Assembly: GCA_020628895.1 (NCBI GenBank) | Contig: JAHDEM010000012.1 | Location: 1-59,345, forward strand | Reading direction: 5' to 3' | DNA length: 59,345 nt | Source: Candidatus Endobugula sp. | GTDB taxonomy: Bacteria > Pseudomonadota > Gammaproteobacteria > Pseudomonadales > Cellvibrionaceae | The notes under the pieces: generated by a model | Databases searched by the model: none | What the model saw: the letters and a program-made list of their open reading frames with translations, nothing else | What the model was told of the DNA's origin: nothing | Made by a program: the position numbers and the translations under genes | Shown: one piece after another, positions 18,343 to 30,916 of the stretch | Numbering within the stretch: position 1 is the first letter of the stretch | How the letters are laid out: every line of letters starts with the position of its first letter

Positions 18343-18990
18343 ATGAAAGCATTTACTACACATACAGGCGTTGCGGGTCCCATGGATCGTGCCAATGTTG
18401 ATACGGATATGATTATCCCAAAACAATTTTTAAAGTCGATTAAACGCAGTGGTTTTGGTAAAAATTGTTTCGATGAATTGCGTTACCTTGATCAAGGTTT
18501 ACCTGACCAATCTTGTGAAGGGAGACCACTCAATAAAGATTTCCCTTTAAATTTTGAGCGTTACAAAGGTGCAAGTATCTTGCTAACACGAGAAAATTTT
18601 GGTTGTGGGTCAAGCCGTGAACACGCACCTTGGGCATTAGAAGACTATGGTTTTCGCGCAATTATCGCACCGAGCTATGCGGATATTTTTTACAATAACT
18701 CGTTTAAAAATGGTTTGTTACCCGTTATTTTGGATGAGAAAATTGTAGACCAGCTTTTTGAAGAAATGTATGCAGTTGAAGGCTATGAGCTCACCGTAGA
18801 CTTGGAAAAATGTCAGGTTATTACCCCTACAGGTGAAGTATTTGCGTTTGAATTAGATGAATTTCGTCGCCACTGTTTGTTAAATGGTTTGGATGATATT
18901 GGTCTTACATTGGAAGATGCCGATGCTATTCATGCTTACGAGAAAAAACTAAAAGAGCAATCACCTTGGTTGTTTAATGCTATTAGATAA
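18343..18990 (+). CDS. leuD: 3-isopropylmalate dehydratase small subunit LeuD
   Basis: This is the swivelling-domain small subunit (215 aa) of isopropylmalate isomerase. Motifs are [34 protein letters not shown] and [19 protein letters not shown], all diagnostic of LeuD. AGAGAAAAG precedes the ATG. Its TAA stop lies inside the first unit of a heptanucleotide tandem repeat that fills the start of the leuD-leuB gap. The short tail after [22 protein letters not shown] is normal for the family. Confidence 0.98.
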   Translation: MKAFTTHTGVAGPMDRANVDTDMIIPKQFLKSIKRSGFGKNCFDELRYLDQGLPDQSCEGRPLNKDFPLNFERYKGASILLTRENFGCGSSREHAPWALEDYGFRAIIAPSYADIFYNNSFKNGLLPVILDEKIVDQLFEEMYAVEGYELTVDLEKCQVITPTGEVFAFELDEFRRHCLLNGLDDIGLTLEDADAIHAYEKKLKEQSPWLFNAIR

Positions 18991-19037
18991 CAGATAACAG
19001 ATAACAGATAACAGATAACAGATAACAGATAACAGAT
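18985..19037 (+). repeat. Heptanucleotide tandem repeat (AGATAAC)x7 overlapping the leuD stop
   Basis: Seven complete units of AGATAAC run from 18985 to 19033, followed by a partial AGAT to 19037. The first unit contains the last sense codon and TAA stop of leuD. Because seven is not a multiple of three, the TAA in each unit closes all three frames. The unit differs in sequence from two other heptamer arrays in the window (51977 and 52381), which are placed the same way relative to a stop codon. Confidence 0.95.
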
Positions 19038-19126
19038 TAGTTTAGGCTAAGAATTTTTTTTGTGGCAAGTTTTTGCTGTAAGCTGTTTTTCTGTTGCCTG
19101 TAAACTTTATAAAAAAGGTTAAAAAA

Positions 19127-20206
19127 ATGTCAAAAAATATATTGTTGCTTCCAGGTGATGGAATCGGTTCGGAAATTGTTGATGAAGCAGTAAAAGTGCT
19201 TGATGCACTTAACGATAAAATGAATTTAGGTGTTAGTTATGAAAAAGGACTGATGGGAGGTTGTTCTATCGATGCACATGGGCTTCCACTAACCGATGAG
19301 ACAATTGCCAAAGCAAAAGCTAGCGATGGTATTTTATTAGGCGCGGTAGGTGGTCCTAAGTGGGATACATTAGATCGTGCAATACGACCTGAAAAAGGCT
19401 TGCTTAAAATTCGTGCAGAGTTAGACCTGTTTTCCAATTTGCGTCCGGCTATTTTATATCCGCAGTTAGCTGATGCTTCTTCTTTGAAAAAAGAATTGGT
19501 TGAAGGTTTAGATATTTTGATTGTGCGTGAATTAACCGGGGGAATTTATTTCGGTGAACCTCGTGGTGTTCGAGTATTAGATAATGGTGAACGGCAGGGA
19601 TATAACACACTGGTTTACAGTGAAAGCGAAATTGAACGTATCGGACGTAATGCTTTCGAAATTGCACAAAAACGCGGTAAACGTTTATGTTCTGTCGAAA
19701 AAGCCAATGTACTAGAAGTCTCTGGTTTATGGCGCGAAGTCATGGAAAGTATTGCTCCGGATTACCCTGATGTTGAGCTATCGCATATGTATGTTGATAA
19801 CGCTGCTATGCAATTAGTGCGTGCCCCGAAACAGTTTGATGTGATTGTTACAGGTAATCTATTTGGTGATATTTTGTCTGACTGTGCTGCCATGCTAACA
19901 GGTTCGATTGGCATGCTGCCGTCGGCGTCGTTAAACGCTGACGGATTAGGCATGTATGAGCCCGTTCATGGTTCTGCTCCTGATATTGCGGGTCAAGGAA
20001 TTGCTAACCCATTAGCAACGATTTTATCCTTAGAAATGTTGCTGCGTTATTCTCTTGGTATGTCTGAAGCGGCAGATGCGATAGCAAAAGCTGTAGGTGA
20101 TGTGCTTGATCAGGGGCTACGCACGGCGGATATTGACTCCGCAGGCATGACAAAAGTTAGTACTTCCGAAATGGGCGATGCTGTGGTTAAAGCGTTGCTT
20201 TCATAG
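19127..20206 (+). CDS. leuB: 3-isopropylmalate dehydrogenase LeuB
   Basis: This NAD-dependent decarboxylating dehydrogenase (359 aa) forms 2-oxo-isocaproate in leucine synthesis. The ATG at 19127 ([14 protein letters not shown]) was chosen over an upstream in-frame TTG at 19094: it puts the dinucleotide-fold GDGIG near the N-terminus and has AAGG upstream. Further motifs are [34 protein letters not shown], and the metal/NAD region [10 protein letters not shown] with [18 protein letters not shown]. It completes leuCDB. A 12-bp hairpin follows before the convergent acyltransferase gene. Confidence 0.98.
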   Translation: MSKNILLLPGDGIGSEIVDEAVKVLDALNDKMNLGVSYEKGLMGGCSIDAHGLPLTDETIAKAKASDGILLGAVGGPKWDTLDRAIRPEKGLLKIRAELDLFSNLRPAILYPQLADASSLKKELVEGLDILIVRELTGGIYFGEPRGVRVLDNGERQGYNTLVYSESEIERIGRNAFEIAQKRGKRLCSVEKANVLEVSGLWREVMESIAPDYPDVELSHMYVDNAAMQLVRAPKQFDVIVTGNLFGDILSDCAAMLTGSIGMLPSASLNADGLGMYEPVHGSAPDIAGQGIANPLATILSLEMLLRYSLGMSEAADAIAKAVGDVLDQGLRTADIDSAGMTKVSTSEMGDAVVKALLS

Positions 20207-20231
20207 TGTCGTTTTATGTCGCTAAATAAAT

Positions 20232-20265
20232 CTATTCAGCTATTTCTCTGGCGATAGCTGAATAG
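20232..20265. terminator. Hairpin between convergent leuB and acyltransferase genes
   Basis: A perfect 12-bp inverted repeat, CTATTCAGCTAT (20232-20243) and ATAGCTGAATAG (20254-20265), has a 10-nt loop and lies in the 65-nt gap between the two convergent stops. No long T-run follows on either strand, so termination is inferred from position and symmetry. Confidence 0.55.
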
Positions 20266-20271
20266 TAGTGA

Positions 20272-21183
20272 CTATTCGTCTTCTTTTATCCGGTAAACAT
20301 CTTTTGCTCCCTCAGGAGGATGTGCAAACCGTCTGTATACCCACTGGTATTGCTCTGGGGCAACAAGAATACTTTTTTCAATAGCTTCATTTAATGCTGT
20401 AGCGGCATGTAATGGATCATTGTTATGTATCCCGTTGACCTCATTAAATGTAATTTCAAACCCTAAGCCTTTTGGCTTTCGCAAGATGTTGGCAAGCAGC
20501 ACAGGCGAGTTATTACTATTCGCTAAAGCCTGGGTCAGTTTTCCTGTTAGTACCGGCTGTTTAAAAAAAGGCGCGTAAACAGCGGCTTGGTGAGAAGGCA
20601 GATGATCCGACAAAATCGCGACAACATGGTTTTTTCTTAACGCCTTCAGTGCCTGTCTAACACCACGACTATCGGTGGGGAACATAGATGAGCCAACACG
20701 GCTGCGAGCGCGAAAAATTATTTTCTCAAATAGTGGAGATTTAACCGGTTTATACATCGCCCCAAAAGGATAGTTTTGAGGGACATAAAAGTTCAACAGC
20801 TCCCAATTACCAAAGTGCGGTAAAATAACGACTACACCACGGCCTTTTTTATGTGCAGCGGCGAGTAATTCAGGATTGCTAACACTGACTTTGTTGACCA
20901 AGTAATTAGGATTTCTAAACCATACATAAACCGATTCCGCTAACCACTTTCCTGATTCTTCAGCTGTTTTAACTAGTAACTCTTCCTGTTCGTTGATTGT
21001 CATTTCCGGAAAGGCAGTTTTGATATTGCATCTCGCGATATGCGCTCTTTTTTTGTTTTTTTTGATCAAAAAAACACCGAGTTTTTTCCCGAGAGCTTGT
21101 GACCAGTGCAGTGGCAAAAGGCTCAAAGGAAAAAGTAAACAAAATAAGATAATAAAGCTAAGGTTAGGTAAAGGCTTGCGCAT
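20272..21183 (-). CDS. LpxL/HtrB-family lipid A acyltransferase
   Basis: This is a 303-aa inner-membrane-anchored acyltransferase of the lysophospholipid/lauroyl (LpxL/LpxM) superfamily. It has an N-terminal hydrophobic anchor (LSFIILFCLLFPLSLLPL), the catalytic H-x4-E motif in LPHFGNWELLNFY, and MYKPVKSPLFEKII followed by DHLPSHQAAVYAPFFKQPV. These features point to late acylation of lipid A, with acyl-ACP as donor. Which acyl chain and which position cannot be judged. It is transcribed opposite to leuB and asd, so it is not part of their operons. Confidence 0.88.
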   Translation of the reverse strand: MRKPLPNLSFIILFCLLFPLSLLPLHWSQALGKKLGVFLIKKNKKRAHIARCNIKTAFPEMTINEQEELLVKTAEESGKWLAESVYVWFRNPNYLVNKVSVSNPELLAAAHKKGRGVVVILPHFGNWELLNFYVPQNYPFGAMYKPVKSPLFEKIIFRARSRVGSSMFPTDSRGVRQALKALRKNHVVAILSDHLPSHQAAVYAPFFKQPVLTGKLTQALANSNNSPVLLANILRKPKGLGFEITFNEVNGIHNNDPLHAATALNEAIEKSILVAPEQYQWVYRRFAHPPEGAKDVYRIKEDE

Positions 21184-21465
21184 TGTTTCGTGAATTATTG
21201 GTCAATAAAGATAGCGCATTAGTTATGGACTCATTGGTATTCATTCATATTCATGTGCTGTATTTGTGAACATTCTACCATAATGCTATTTTTTTATTCC
21301 TATAACGTTGATTTTTAAGGGATTGAGTTCTTTATCGTTACATTCTGAGGTAAACTACGCAGCCTTTTACTCAATGGTTTGTCCATTGGTTTGTTCTTGA
21401 AGCTGTTTAGTTGTCTTCAACGACCAACTTCAAGAGTGTTTAATATTGTAAGCGAGATAGTTCAA

Positions 21466-22611
21466 ATGAAAGTAGGTTTTATCGGTTGGCGTGGTATGGT
21501 CGGCTCAGTACTGATGGGTCGAATGATAGAAGAAAATGATTTCACTAATATTGATCCTGTGTTTTTTACGACATCCAATGTCGGTGGGCAAGGTCCAGCT
21601 ATAGGTAAAACCATACCCACATTAAAGGATGCTAATGATATTAACGAACTGGCACAGATGGATGCGATTATCTCCTGCCAAGGCGGAGATTATACTAAAG
21701 CCGTATTTACACCCCTACGTGAAAGCGGGTGGAATGGCTATTGGATTGATGCAGCGTCTTCTTTACGAATGAATGACGATGCTGTGATTATTCTGGATCC
21801 GGTTAATTTAGGAGTGATCGATAAAGCACTGGATGATGGTGTTAAGAGTTTTATTGGTGGCAACTGTACGGTTAGCTTAATGTTAATGGCAATTGGTGGA
21901 TTGATAAATGCTGGGCATGTTGAGTGGATCTCAGCGATGACATATCAAGCCGCAAGTGGTGGTGGTGCACGTCATATGCGTGAGCTTATTACTCAAATGG
22001 GTGCATTAAGAGATACGGTTGCTGATGAGCTGAATGATCCAGCTTCTGCGATATTGGATATTGATAAAAAAATCGCTGATAAAATGCGTGATGGCAGCTT
22101 GCCTCAAGAAAACTTTGGTGTCCCATTAGCGGGTAGCGTATTACCTTATATTGATAGCGAATTAGACAGTGGTCAAAGCCGTGAAGAATGGAAGGCCGAT
22201 GCCGAAACCAATAAAATAATACGTGGCTCATACGAGAACGATAATCAAGACTTGATTCCTCATATACCAGTAGATGGTGTTTGTGTTCGTGTCGGTGCGA
22301 TGCGATGCCATAGTCAGGCACTGACTATTAAGCTTAAAAGCGATTTGCCTATGGAAGAAATTGAGTCGCTTATTGCTAATGCGAATGACTGGGTAAAAGT
22401 GATTCCAAACCATAAAGAAGAAACATTGGCAGATCTGACACCAACAGCAGTAACAGGCACATTAACGGTTCCTGTAGGGCGTTTACGCAAAATGCATATG
22501 GGCCCAGAGTATTTGAGTGCCTTTACGGTAGGTGACCAGTTGCTATGGGGAGCTGCAGAGCCTTTACGTAGAATGTTACAAATTATACTGAAACGACAGT
22601 CAACACAATAA
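21466..22611 (+). CDS. asd: Aspartate-semialdehyde dehydrogenase Asd
   Basis: This enzyme reduces aspartyl phosphate to aspartate semialdehyde for lysine, diaminopimelate, threonine and methionine (381 aa). ATG 21466 gives the normal N-terminus [19 protein letters not shown]; an open frame upstream to 21379 is probably not translated. The catalytic cysteine is in GGNCTVSLM at about residue 134. The substrate-binding stretch [20 protein letters not shown] and the VPVGRLRKM segment are present. It is the Gram-negative (E. coli/Pseudomonas) type. A paralogue lacking the catalytic residues follows 112 nt downstream. Confidence 0.97.
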   Translation: MKVGFIGWRGMVGSVLMGRMIEENDFTNIDPVFFTTSNVGGQGPAIGKTIPTLKDANDINELAQMDAIISCQGGDYTKAVFTPLRESGWNGYWIDAASSLRMNDDAVIILDPVNLGVIDKALDDGVKSFIGGNCTVSLMLMAIGGLINAGHVEWISAMTYQAASGGGARHMRELITQMGALRDTVADELNDPASAILDIDKKIADKMRDGSLPQENFGVPLAGSVLPYIDSELDSGQSREEWKADAETNKIIRGSYENDNQDLIPHIPVDGVCVRVGAMRCHSQALTIKLKSDLPMEEIESLIANANDWVKVIPNHKEETLADLTPTAVTGTLTVPVGRLRKMHMGPEYLSAFTVGDQLLWGAAEPLRRMLQIILKRQSTQ

Positions 22612-22723
22612 TACACGCTACACTTAACGTATTGGTGAGTCTTGGCTATTTGTAACAACAGATAGTCGAGACAGTATTAAAGTACGACAACATAAATCAA
22701 CAGGATTATTTGAAGAGGTGTCC

Positions 22724-23743
22724 GTGGATACAGTTAATTTAGCCATTATTGGTGCAACAGGTGCGGTAGGTGAGGTCGTTGTTGAGTTATTGGAAAAGAG
22801 TACCTTTCCAGTAGATCAACTCTATTTATTAGCCAGTGAGCGGACAGCGGGAACCAGTCTTATGTTTCGCAGCCAGCCTGTGATGGTGAATGTGGTTGAT
22901 GACTTTGACTTTTCTCAAGTCCATATGGCTATTTTTGTCGCGACGGATGCAGTTTCTCTTAAGTATGTGCCTAAAGCGCAGGAAGCGGGTTGTTTAGTTA
23001 TCGATAATAGCCAGGCATTTTCCACTGACAATAAAGCACCGTTGATTATTCCTAGTGTGAATGGTCATGCGCTTGTTGAAATGGAAAAACCATCCTTGGT
23101 TGTTAATCCGGACAGTTCAGTCGTTACATTGTGGACAGTCTTAAAGCCTATTTATGATGCGGTGGGTATACAGCGAGTGAATGTAACCGCTTATGACTCC
23201 GTTTCTCGGCATGGAAAAAAAGCCATTAATGAATTGGCGACTCAAACAGCCAGTTTGCTGAATGGTCAAGGGGCTTCTCCTAAGTTCTACAACGAACAGA
23301 TTGCGTTTAACGTCTTGCCCAGTGTTGGCTCTATTAATGGAGATGGTCACTCTGACTCCGAATTACGCATTGTAGAACAGACAAATTCGATTATTGCCGA
23401 TGCTCAGATGCAGACGAATGTGACTTGTATCCAAGTTCCGGTATTTTATGCTGATAGTATGGCGGTTACTATAGAAACAGGTGATCCAATTCATGCAGCT
23501 CAAGTCCGAGAGATGCTAGAAAAACATAGTGAAATCAAAGTGTTGGACGATGTGGAAGGGCAAACCTTTGCGACACCAGTAACTACTGCTTCGGGTAAAA
23601 ATGATATTTTTGTTAGCCGTATCCGTAATGATATGAGTCACAGCAGAGGAATTAATCTGTGGATTGTGGCAGATAATGTGAGAAAAGGTGCCGCATTAAA
23701 TACAATTCTCATTGCTGAAGAGTTGAAAAAAAGCTATTTATAA
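22724..23743 (+). CDS. usg: Usg-like paralogue of aspartate-semialdehyde dehydrogenase, catalytic residues lost
   Basis: This is a 339-aa homologue of Asd in the position of the second asd-like gene of Pseudomonas. The Rossmann start is NLAIIGATGAVGEVVVELL. The site that reads NPNC-S in active enzymes reads NPDSS here, and the catalytic-His region reads PVFYADS instead of PVF-GHS, so dehydrogenase activity is unlikely. The GTG at 22724 has GAAGAGG 5 nt upstream; a GTG at 22718 is in frame too. The gene lies between asd and fimV. Its role is unknown. Confidence 0.85.
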   Translation: MDTVNLAIIGATGAVGEVVVELLEKSTFPVDQLYLLASERTAGTSLMFRSQPVMVNVVDDFDFSQVHMAIFVATDAVSLKYVPKAQEAGCLVIDNSQAFSTDNKAPLIIPSVNGHALVEMEKPSLVVNPDSSVVTLWTVLKPIYDAVGIQRVNVTAYDSVSRHGKKAINELATQTASLLNGQGASPKFYNEQIAFNVLPSVGSINGDGHSDSELRIVEQTNSIIADAQMQTNVTCIQVPVFYADSMAVTIETGDPIHAAQVREMLEKHSEIKVLDDVEGQTFATPVTTASGKNDIFVSRIRNDMSHSRGINLWIVADNVRKGAALNTILIAEELKKSYL

Positions 23744-23916
23744 TGAATACTTAGCGACGATAGTGGAAGTTTATTCGAGGTTGTGGAGATGTTTCACAAA
23801 TATCCGTAGGTTATACGTGAATATAAGCACTTTACAGAAGTAGCAGTAGAGCCTTCAAATACAACAACCTTTAACGTTATTAGAGTCATTGCCAATACAG
23901 AAAATACTATTGCTAA

Positions 23917-23932
23917 TGTGAAAATATTCACA
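23917..23932. promoter_or_regulatory. CRP/Vfr-type palindrome just upstream of fimV
   Basis: The sequence is TGTGA-AAATAT-TCACA, an exact match to the CRP-family consensus TGTGA-N6-TCACA. It ends 17 nt before the fimV ATG. At that distance a bound protein would more likely block than activate, unless the start or promoter is differently placed. A chance AT-rich palindrome is possible. Confidence 0.45.
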
Positions 23933-23949
23933 ATGATAAAGGTAAATCC

Positions 23950-27414
<3,465 letters not shown>

Positions 27415-27568
27415 GTAATAGTTGTCAGCATTATTATCTTGAAATACGCTCGTTTCTTTGTTCCAATACATAGGATTGAATAAATAGCAGTTAATTAAAA
27501 CAAATAGTGTTTAGAGCATAAGTTTCGTAGTTGAACACGCCATAATAAAAATAAATAGGGGCTCCATT

Positions 27569-27685
27569 ATGAATGAACGCATTGATATTCAAGAAGAAGG
27601 GGATAGCTTAGCTGATGCTGTGTCGGCAGTTGTCTTAATAGTGGTTTTTGTCACTGCTTGTGTGTTTTGGGTCAGCCTCCAGTGA
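27569..27685 (+). CDS. Small single-TM protein, 38 aa
   Basis: ATG 27569 has AGGGG about 6 nt upstream and opens a 38-codon frame to TGA at 27683. The protein starts MNERIDIQEEGDSLADAV and ends in one hydrophobic helix (SAVVLIVVFVTACVFWVSLQ). A short acidic N-terminus with a C-terminal helix suggests a tail-anchored or small membrane protein. I do not recognise a named family with certainty. It lies between fimV and the marR gene on the same strand. Confidence 0.55.
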   Translation: MNERIDIQEEGDSLADAVSAVVLIVVFVTACVFWVSLQ

Positions 27686-27754
27686 TTAAAAGTTAGGCAT
27701 TATCCTTTATGGTTACGCTTTTCGATCTCAATCAATAAGACGATCTATTGATAT

Positions 27755-28261
27755 ATGCCTAATGATCTAGCCAAAAAAACGTTAGCATCGCAAAAAAGCA
27801 CTTCAGGGTTCCATTTGCATAACAGCTTTGCATTTTGGTTAACCCGCTTGAGTCATTCTCTAAATGAAAGCTTAAATCAGATGCTTAAACAGCACGATTT
27901 AACGTTTTCCCAGTGGCAAGTGCTAAATGTACTACATCATCTACCCATTAATACTCCAGCACAAATCGCTCACGAAATAGGCTTGGATCGCTCAGCCGTC
28001 ACAAGATTAGTCGATAAATTATGTGTCAATGGATATGTCACTAGAGAGCATGATAAGTTAGACCGTCGGTCTGTGATTGTTATGCTCTCAGAATCTGGTA
28101 ATGACGTAGTGTCCACTACAAACGCACTGGTTTATGATCACCAGCAATTGTTTTTAACCCACTTGCATCGATCCGAACGTCGTGGCCTTAAGGGTGAAGT
28201 GCAAAAAATACTGCGGACCTTTGATATTGATACGCTTGATTTATGGCAGCGGGCTGATTAA
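27755..28261 (+). CDS. MarR-family transcriptional regulator
   Basis: This is a 168-aa winged-helix regulator. Helix alpha-1/2 (HNSFAFWLTRLSHSLNESLNQML) leads into the DNA-binding part, FSQWQVLNVLHHLPINTPAQIAHEIGLDRSAVTRLVDKLCVNGYV, and the wing, REHDKLDRRSVIVMLSESG. The D-x-R-D/R wing signature is diagnostic. No obvious target gene is divergent to it; DUF2970 faces it convergently. The ligand and regulon are unknown. Confidence 0.9.
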   Translation: MPNDLAKKTLASQKSTSGFHLHNSFAFWLTRLSHSLNESLNQMLKQHDLTFSQWQVLNVLHHLPINTPAQIAHEIGLDRSAVTRLVDKLCVNGYVTREHDKLDRRSVIVMLSESGNDVVSTTNALVYDHQQLFLTHLHRSERRGLKGEVQKILRTFDIDTLDLWQRAD

Positions 28262-28268
28262 GTCACTC

Positions 28269-28478
28269 TTAGGTGTTATTTAGAACAATATTAACAATCA
28301 GTGAGATTGTTAATACAAATAATACGGTAAATATAATACCTGCAGTGATGTAAGTATAAATACTACCTTGTGTAAAATCTCGTTCTTGATTTTTTCTATT
28401 TTGAACACCAAATGCTGCGCCTAGTGTACTGACTACAATTTGCCAAAAGCTAGGGCGTTGCTGTTTATTATTATTCAT
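28269..28478 (-). CDS. DUF2970 family small membrane protein
   Basis: This is a 69-aa protein with a polar, basic N-terminus (MNNNKQQRPSFWQIVVSTLGAAFGVQNRKNQERDF) and one C-terminal TM helix (TAGIIFTVLFVLTISLIVNIVL). The SFWQ-x-x-x-S-x-L-x-AxFGVQ motif and RDF are the DUF2970 signature. The function is unknown. It is convergent with the marR gene (7 nt between stops) and divergent from nfuA. Confidence 0.85.
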   Translation of the reverse strand: MNNNKQQRPSFWQIVVSTLGAAFGVQNRKNQERDFTQGSIYTYITAGIIFTVLFVLTISLIVNIVLNNT

Positions 28479-28628
28479 CGTTTGCCTTCCTTTAAAAGTC
28501 TTGTATTAACCCCATATTCTTAGTTTATATGCATTTTATAAAATATTACCCTATTTTTTGTGGGGTAGAGTCTATTAGCAAATCGTGGCAACATAGCTGC
28601 ATTATGAATTATTTAAGAAGATATTAGT

Positions 28629-29210
28629 ATGATTGTAGATATTACCGAATCAGGACAAGCTTATCTCCAAGAGTTGCTGAGCAAGCAAGACGTTGAAGGT
28701 ATTGGAATACGTATGTTTGTATCTAATCCTGGGACCCCTCAAGCGGAAACCTGCATTGCTTATTGCCGCCCAGGTGAAGAACAAGAAGGGGATGAAATTG
28801 TTCAATATCCGGAGTTTACTGCCTATTTCGAAGGGCGAAGTATTCCCTTTCTGAAAGATGCTAAAGTGGACTATGCGGCCGATAAAATGGGTGGGCAATT
28901 AACGATACGTGCTCCGAACTCTAAAATGCCCCAAGTTAGCGATGATAGCCCTATAGAAGATCGCATCAACTATGTGCTTTTTAACGATATCAATCCTGGT
29001 TTAGCTTCTCATGGTGGGCAGGTTGAGCTTCAGGAATATACTGATGACGGTTTCGCAGTTCTTAAATTTGGTGGTGGTTGTCAAGGGTGTAGTGCCGTTG
29101 ATCTTACTTTAAAAGAAGGGGTCGAAAAAACATTAATAGAAAAAATTCCAGAGATACAGGGGGTTCGTGATATGACAGATCATAGCGACACTTCCAATGC
29201 TTACTATTAA
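28629..29210 (+). CDS. nfuA: Fe-S biogenesis carrier NfuA
   Basis: NfuA is a 193-aa [4Fe-4S] carrier that delivers clusters to target proteins, especially under stress. The N-terminal half is a degenerate A-type (IscA-like) domain. The C-terminal Nfu domain has the cluster motif [19 protein letters not shown] with C151 and C154. The ending ...[11 protein letters not shown] is typical. A small dyad, TACCC...GGGTA, lies upstream at about 28549-28568, but no IscR site can be called with confidence. Confidence 0.95.
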   Translation: MIVDITESGQAYLQELLSKQDVEGIGIRMFVSNPGTPQAETCIAYCRPGEEQEGDEIVQYPEFTAYFEGRSIPFLKDAKVDYAADKMGGQLTIRAPNSKMPQVSDDSPIEDRINYVLFNDINPGLASHGGQVELQEYTDDGFAVLKFGGGCQGCSAVDLTLKEGVEKTLIEKIPEIQGVRDMTDHSDTSNAYY

Positions 29211-29312
29211 ATTCCATTAAATTTTTATATTGCAGCTATGCTTTTAATTAATTTCCTTATCGTTGAATCATAGTAGATACTAACTACATCATTTACTTTA
29301 CGGGAAATTATC

Positions 29313-29561
29313 ATGTCACGTTTTACTATTTTTGGTCGGGCAAGCTGCGGTTACTGCGTTAGAGCAAAGCAGTTATTGCAAAGTCATTCATTAGAAATGA
29401 GATGGGTAGATATTAATAAAGAAGGAATTACTAAAGCGGATCTTGAAAAAACGATCGGCAAGCCAGTGGAAACGGTACCACAGATATTTCATGGAAATCA
29501 CTATGTGGGTGGCTATACCGAGTTAACCACTTATTTAAAGGAAAGTTTGGCGACAGCTTAA
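29313..29561 (+). CDS. Glutaredoxin, GrxA-like dithiol type
   Basis: This is an 82-aa dithiol glutaredoxin. The active-site motif is C12-G-Y-C15 after FGRAS. The segment VDINKEGITKADLEKTIGKPVETVPQIFHGNHYVGGYTEL contains the cis-Pro loop (TVPQIF) and the GSH-binding GG-Y-TE. Layout and the phrase EGITK-DL match GrxA more than GrxC. It probably reduces ribonucleotide reductase or protein-glutathione disulphides. A strong terminator follows directly. Confidence 0.92.
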   Translation: MSRFTIFGRASCGYCVRAKQLLQSHSLEMRWVDINKEGITKADLEKTIGKPVETVPQIFHGNHYVGGYTELTTYLKESLATA

Positions 29562-29580
29562 ATTGTTGTTAGAAAGATAT

Positions 29581-29618
29581 ACATAAAAAAACACCTCTGA
29601 AGAGGTGTTTTTTTATGT
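29581..29618. terminator. Bidirectional intrinsic terminator between glutaredoxin and DAHP synthase genes
   Basis: A perfect 18-bp inverted repeat, ACATAAAAAAACACCTCT / AGAGGTGTTTTTTTATGT, encloses a 2-nt gap. The GC core CACCTCT/AGAGGTG is flanked by seven A and seven T, so it can stop transcription from both convergent genes. Confidence 0.92.
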
Positions 29619-29629
29619 CGTCAGTTTAT

Positions 29630-30697
29630 CTATCGATTCGGTAAAATACCTTTTAGTTTTTCGTGAATAGACAGCAAGGTGTTTTCTGTTGTTTCCCAAT
29701 CAATACATTTATCAGTAATAGATACGCCGTATTCCATCTTTGAGCGGTCTTCATTAATTTTTTGATTACCTGCACCAATATTACTTTCGATCATCAGTCC
29801 AATAATGGATTGGTTACCATCAATAATTTGGTTAGTAATGTTATCCAATACTAAGGGTTGTAACTCATGGTTCTTATTCGAGTTTTCATGGCTACAATCC
29901 ACCATGATGTTTTCCGCCATATTGCCATTGCGTAATTCTTGCTCGCATAAAGCAATATTAACCGAATCATAATTAGGCTTGCCGCCACCACCACGCAATA
30001 CTACATGACCATACGGATTACCTTTAGTTCGAATAACGGCTACTTGGCCGTCACCATTAATACCTAGAAAATGGTGTGAGCTAGATACTGATTGTAAGGC
30101 ATTCATGGCAACTGTTAGGCTACCATCTGTACCGTTTTTAAAACCCACTGCACAGGATAAGCCACTAGCCATTTCTCGGTGTGTTTGAGACTCTGTTGTT
30201 CTCGCGCCAATAGCAGACCAAGAAATAAGGTCGTGTAAATACTGGGGAGAAATAGGGTCCAACGCTTCAGTCGCTGTTGGCAAGCCTAGCTCCGCAACAT
30301 CTAGTAGTAGTTTTCGTCCAATCTTTAGCCCTTCTTCAATATTAAAAGAGCCATTTAGATGAGGGTCGTTAATTAATCCTTTCCATCCAACAGTTGTTCT
30401 TGGTTTTTCAAAATACACGCGCATGACAATCGCTAAAGAGTCGCTTACTTTTTCTGATAACGATTTTAAGCGTGCCGCATAATCCATCGCAGCGTCGACA
30501 TCATGGATAGAGCAGGGCCCAATAACAACAATAAGTCGTGGGTCTTTTCTCTCTAGAATGTTGTTGACCATTTTTCGGCCATTAATGATGGTCTGATAGG
30601 CCTTGTCGCTCACTGGCAATTCAGCCTTAAGTTCAGAGGGAGAAATCAAAATATCTTGTGATGCTAGATGTAAATTTTCAATAGTAGAGTCTGACAT
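29630..30697 (-). CDS. 3-deoxy-7-phosphoheptulonate (DAHP) synthase, class I
   Basis: This enzyme condenses phosphoenolpyruvate and erythrose 4-phosphate, the first shikimate-pathway step (355 aa from the ATG). Start MSDSTIENL is preceded by AGGAC; the frame extends five codons further upstream without a good start. Motifs are VIGPCSIHDVDAAM, RVYFEKPRTTVGWKGLINDP, SWSAIGARTTESQTHREMASGLS and MVDCSHENSNK, the metal/PEP-binding sets of AroFGH-type enzymes. I cannot assign the Phe, Tyr or Trp feedback isozyme from sequence alone. Its product feeds the trpFBA pathway encoded 7 kb downstream. Confidence 0.95.
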   Translation of the reverse strand: MSDSTIENLHLASQDILISPSELKAELPVSDKAYQTIINGRKMVNNILERKDPRLIVVIGPCSIHDVDAAMDYAARLKSLSEKVSDSLAIVMRVYFEKPRTTVGWKGLINDPHLNGSFNIEEGLKIGRKLLLDVAELGLPTATEALDPISPQYLHDLISWSAIGARTTESQTHREMASGLSCAVGFKNGTDGSLTVAMNALQSVSSSHHFLGINGDGQVAVIRTKGNPYGHVVLRGGGGKPNYDSVNIALCEQELRNGNMAENIMVDCSHENSNKNHELQPLVLDNITNQIIDGNQSIIGLMIESNIGAGNQKINEDRSKMEYGVSITDKCIDWETTENTLLSIHEKLKGILPNR

Positions 30698-30916
30698 GGG
30701 TGTCCTAACCAAAAAATAATAGAATTTAACGCTTATTGTACTGGATATTTAATGGCTTTGTATTCGAATTTAAGGCTTTGCAAGCATATTTTTTACGTTG
30801 CTTTTATATTAGCTTAACATCCAGCTCTCCTTAATATTCGTACTATCTAGCATAGGTATAATATAGTCTGATCTCTTTAGGGCTTGTTTGCATTAAGAGA
30901 GGAAAAGGAGTGGTGA

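Noticed and set aside
21184-21465. Lysine riboswitch upstream of asd
   Set aside because: I could not recognise the conserved lysine-riboswitch core; the leader shows only a weak AT-rich region and an open frame.
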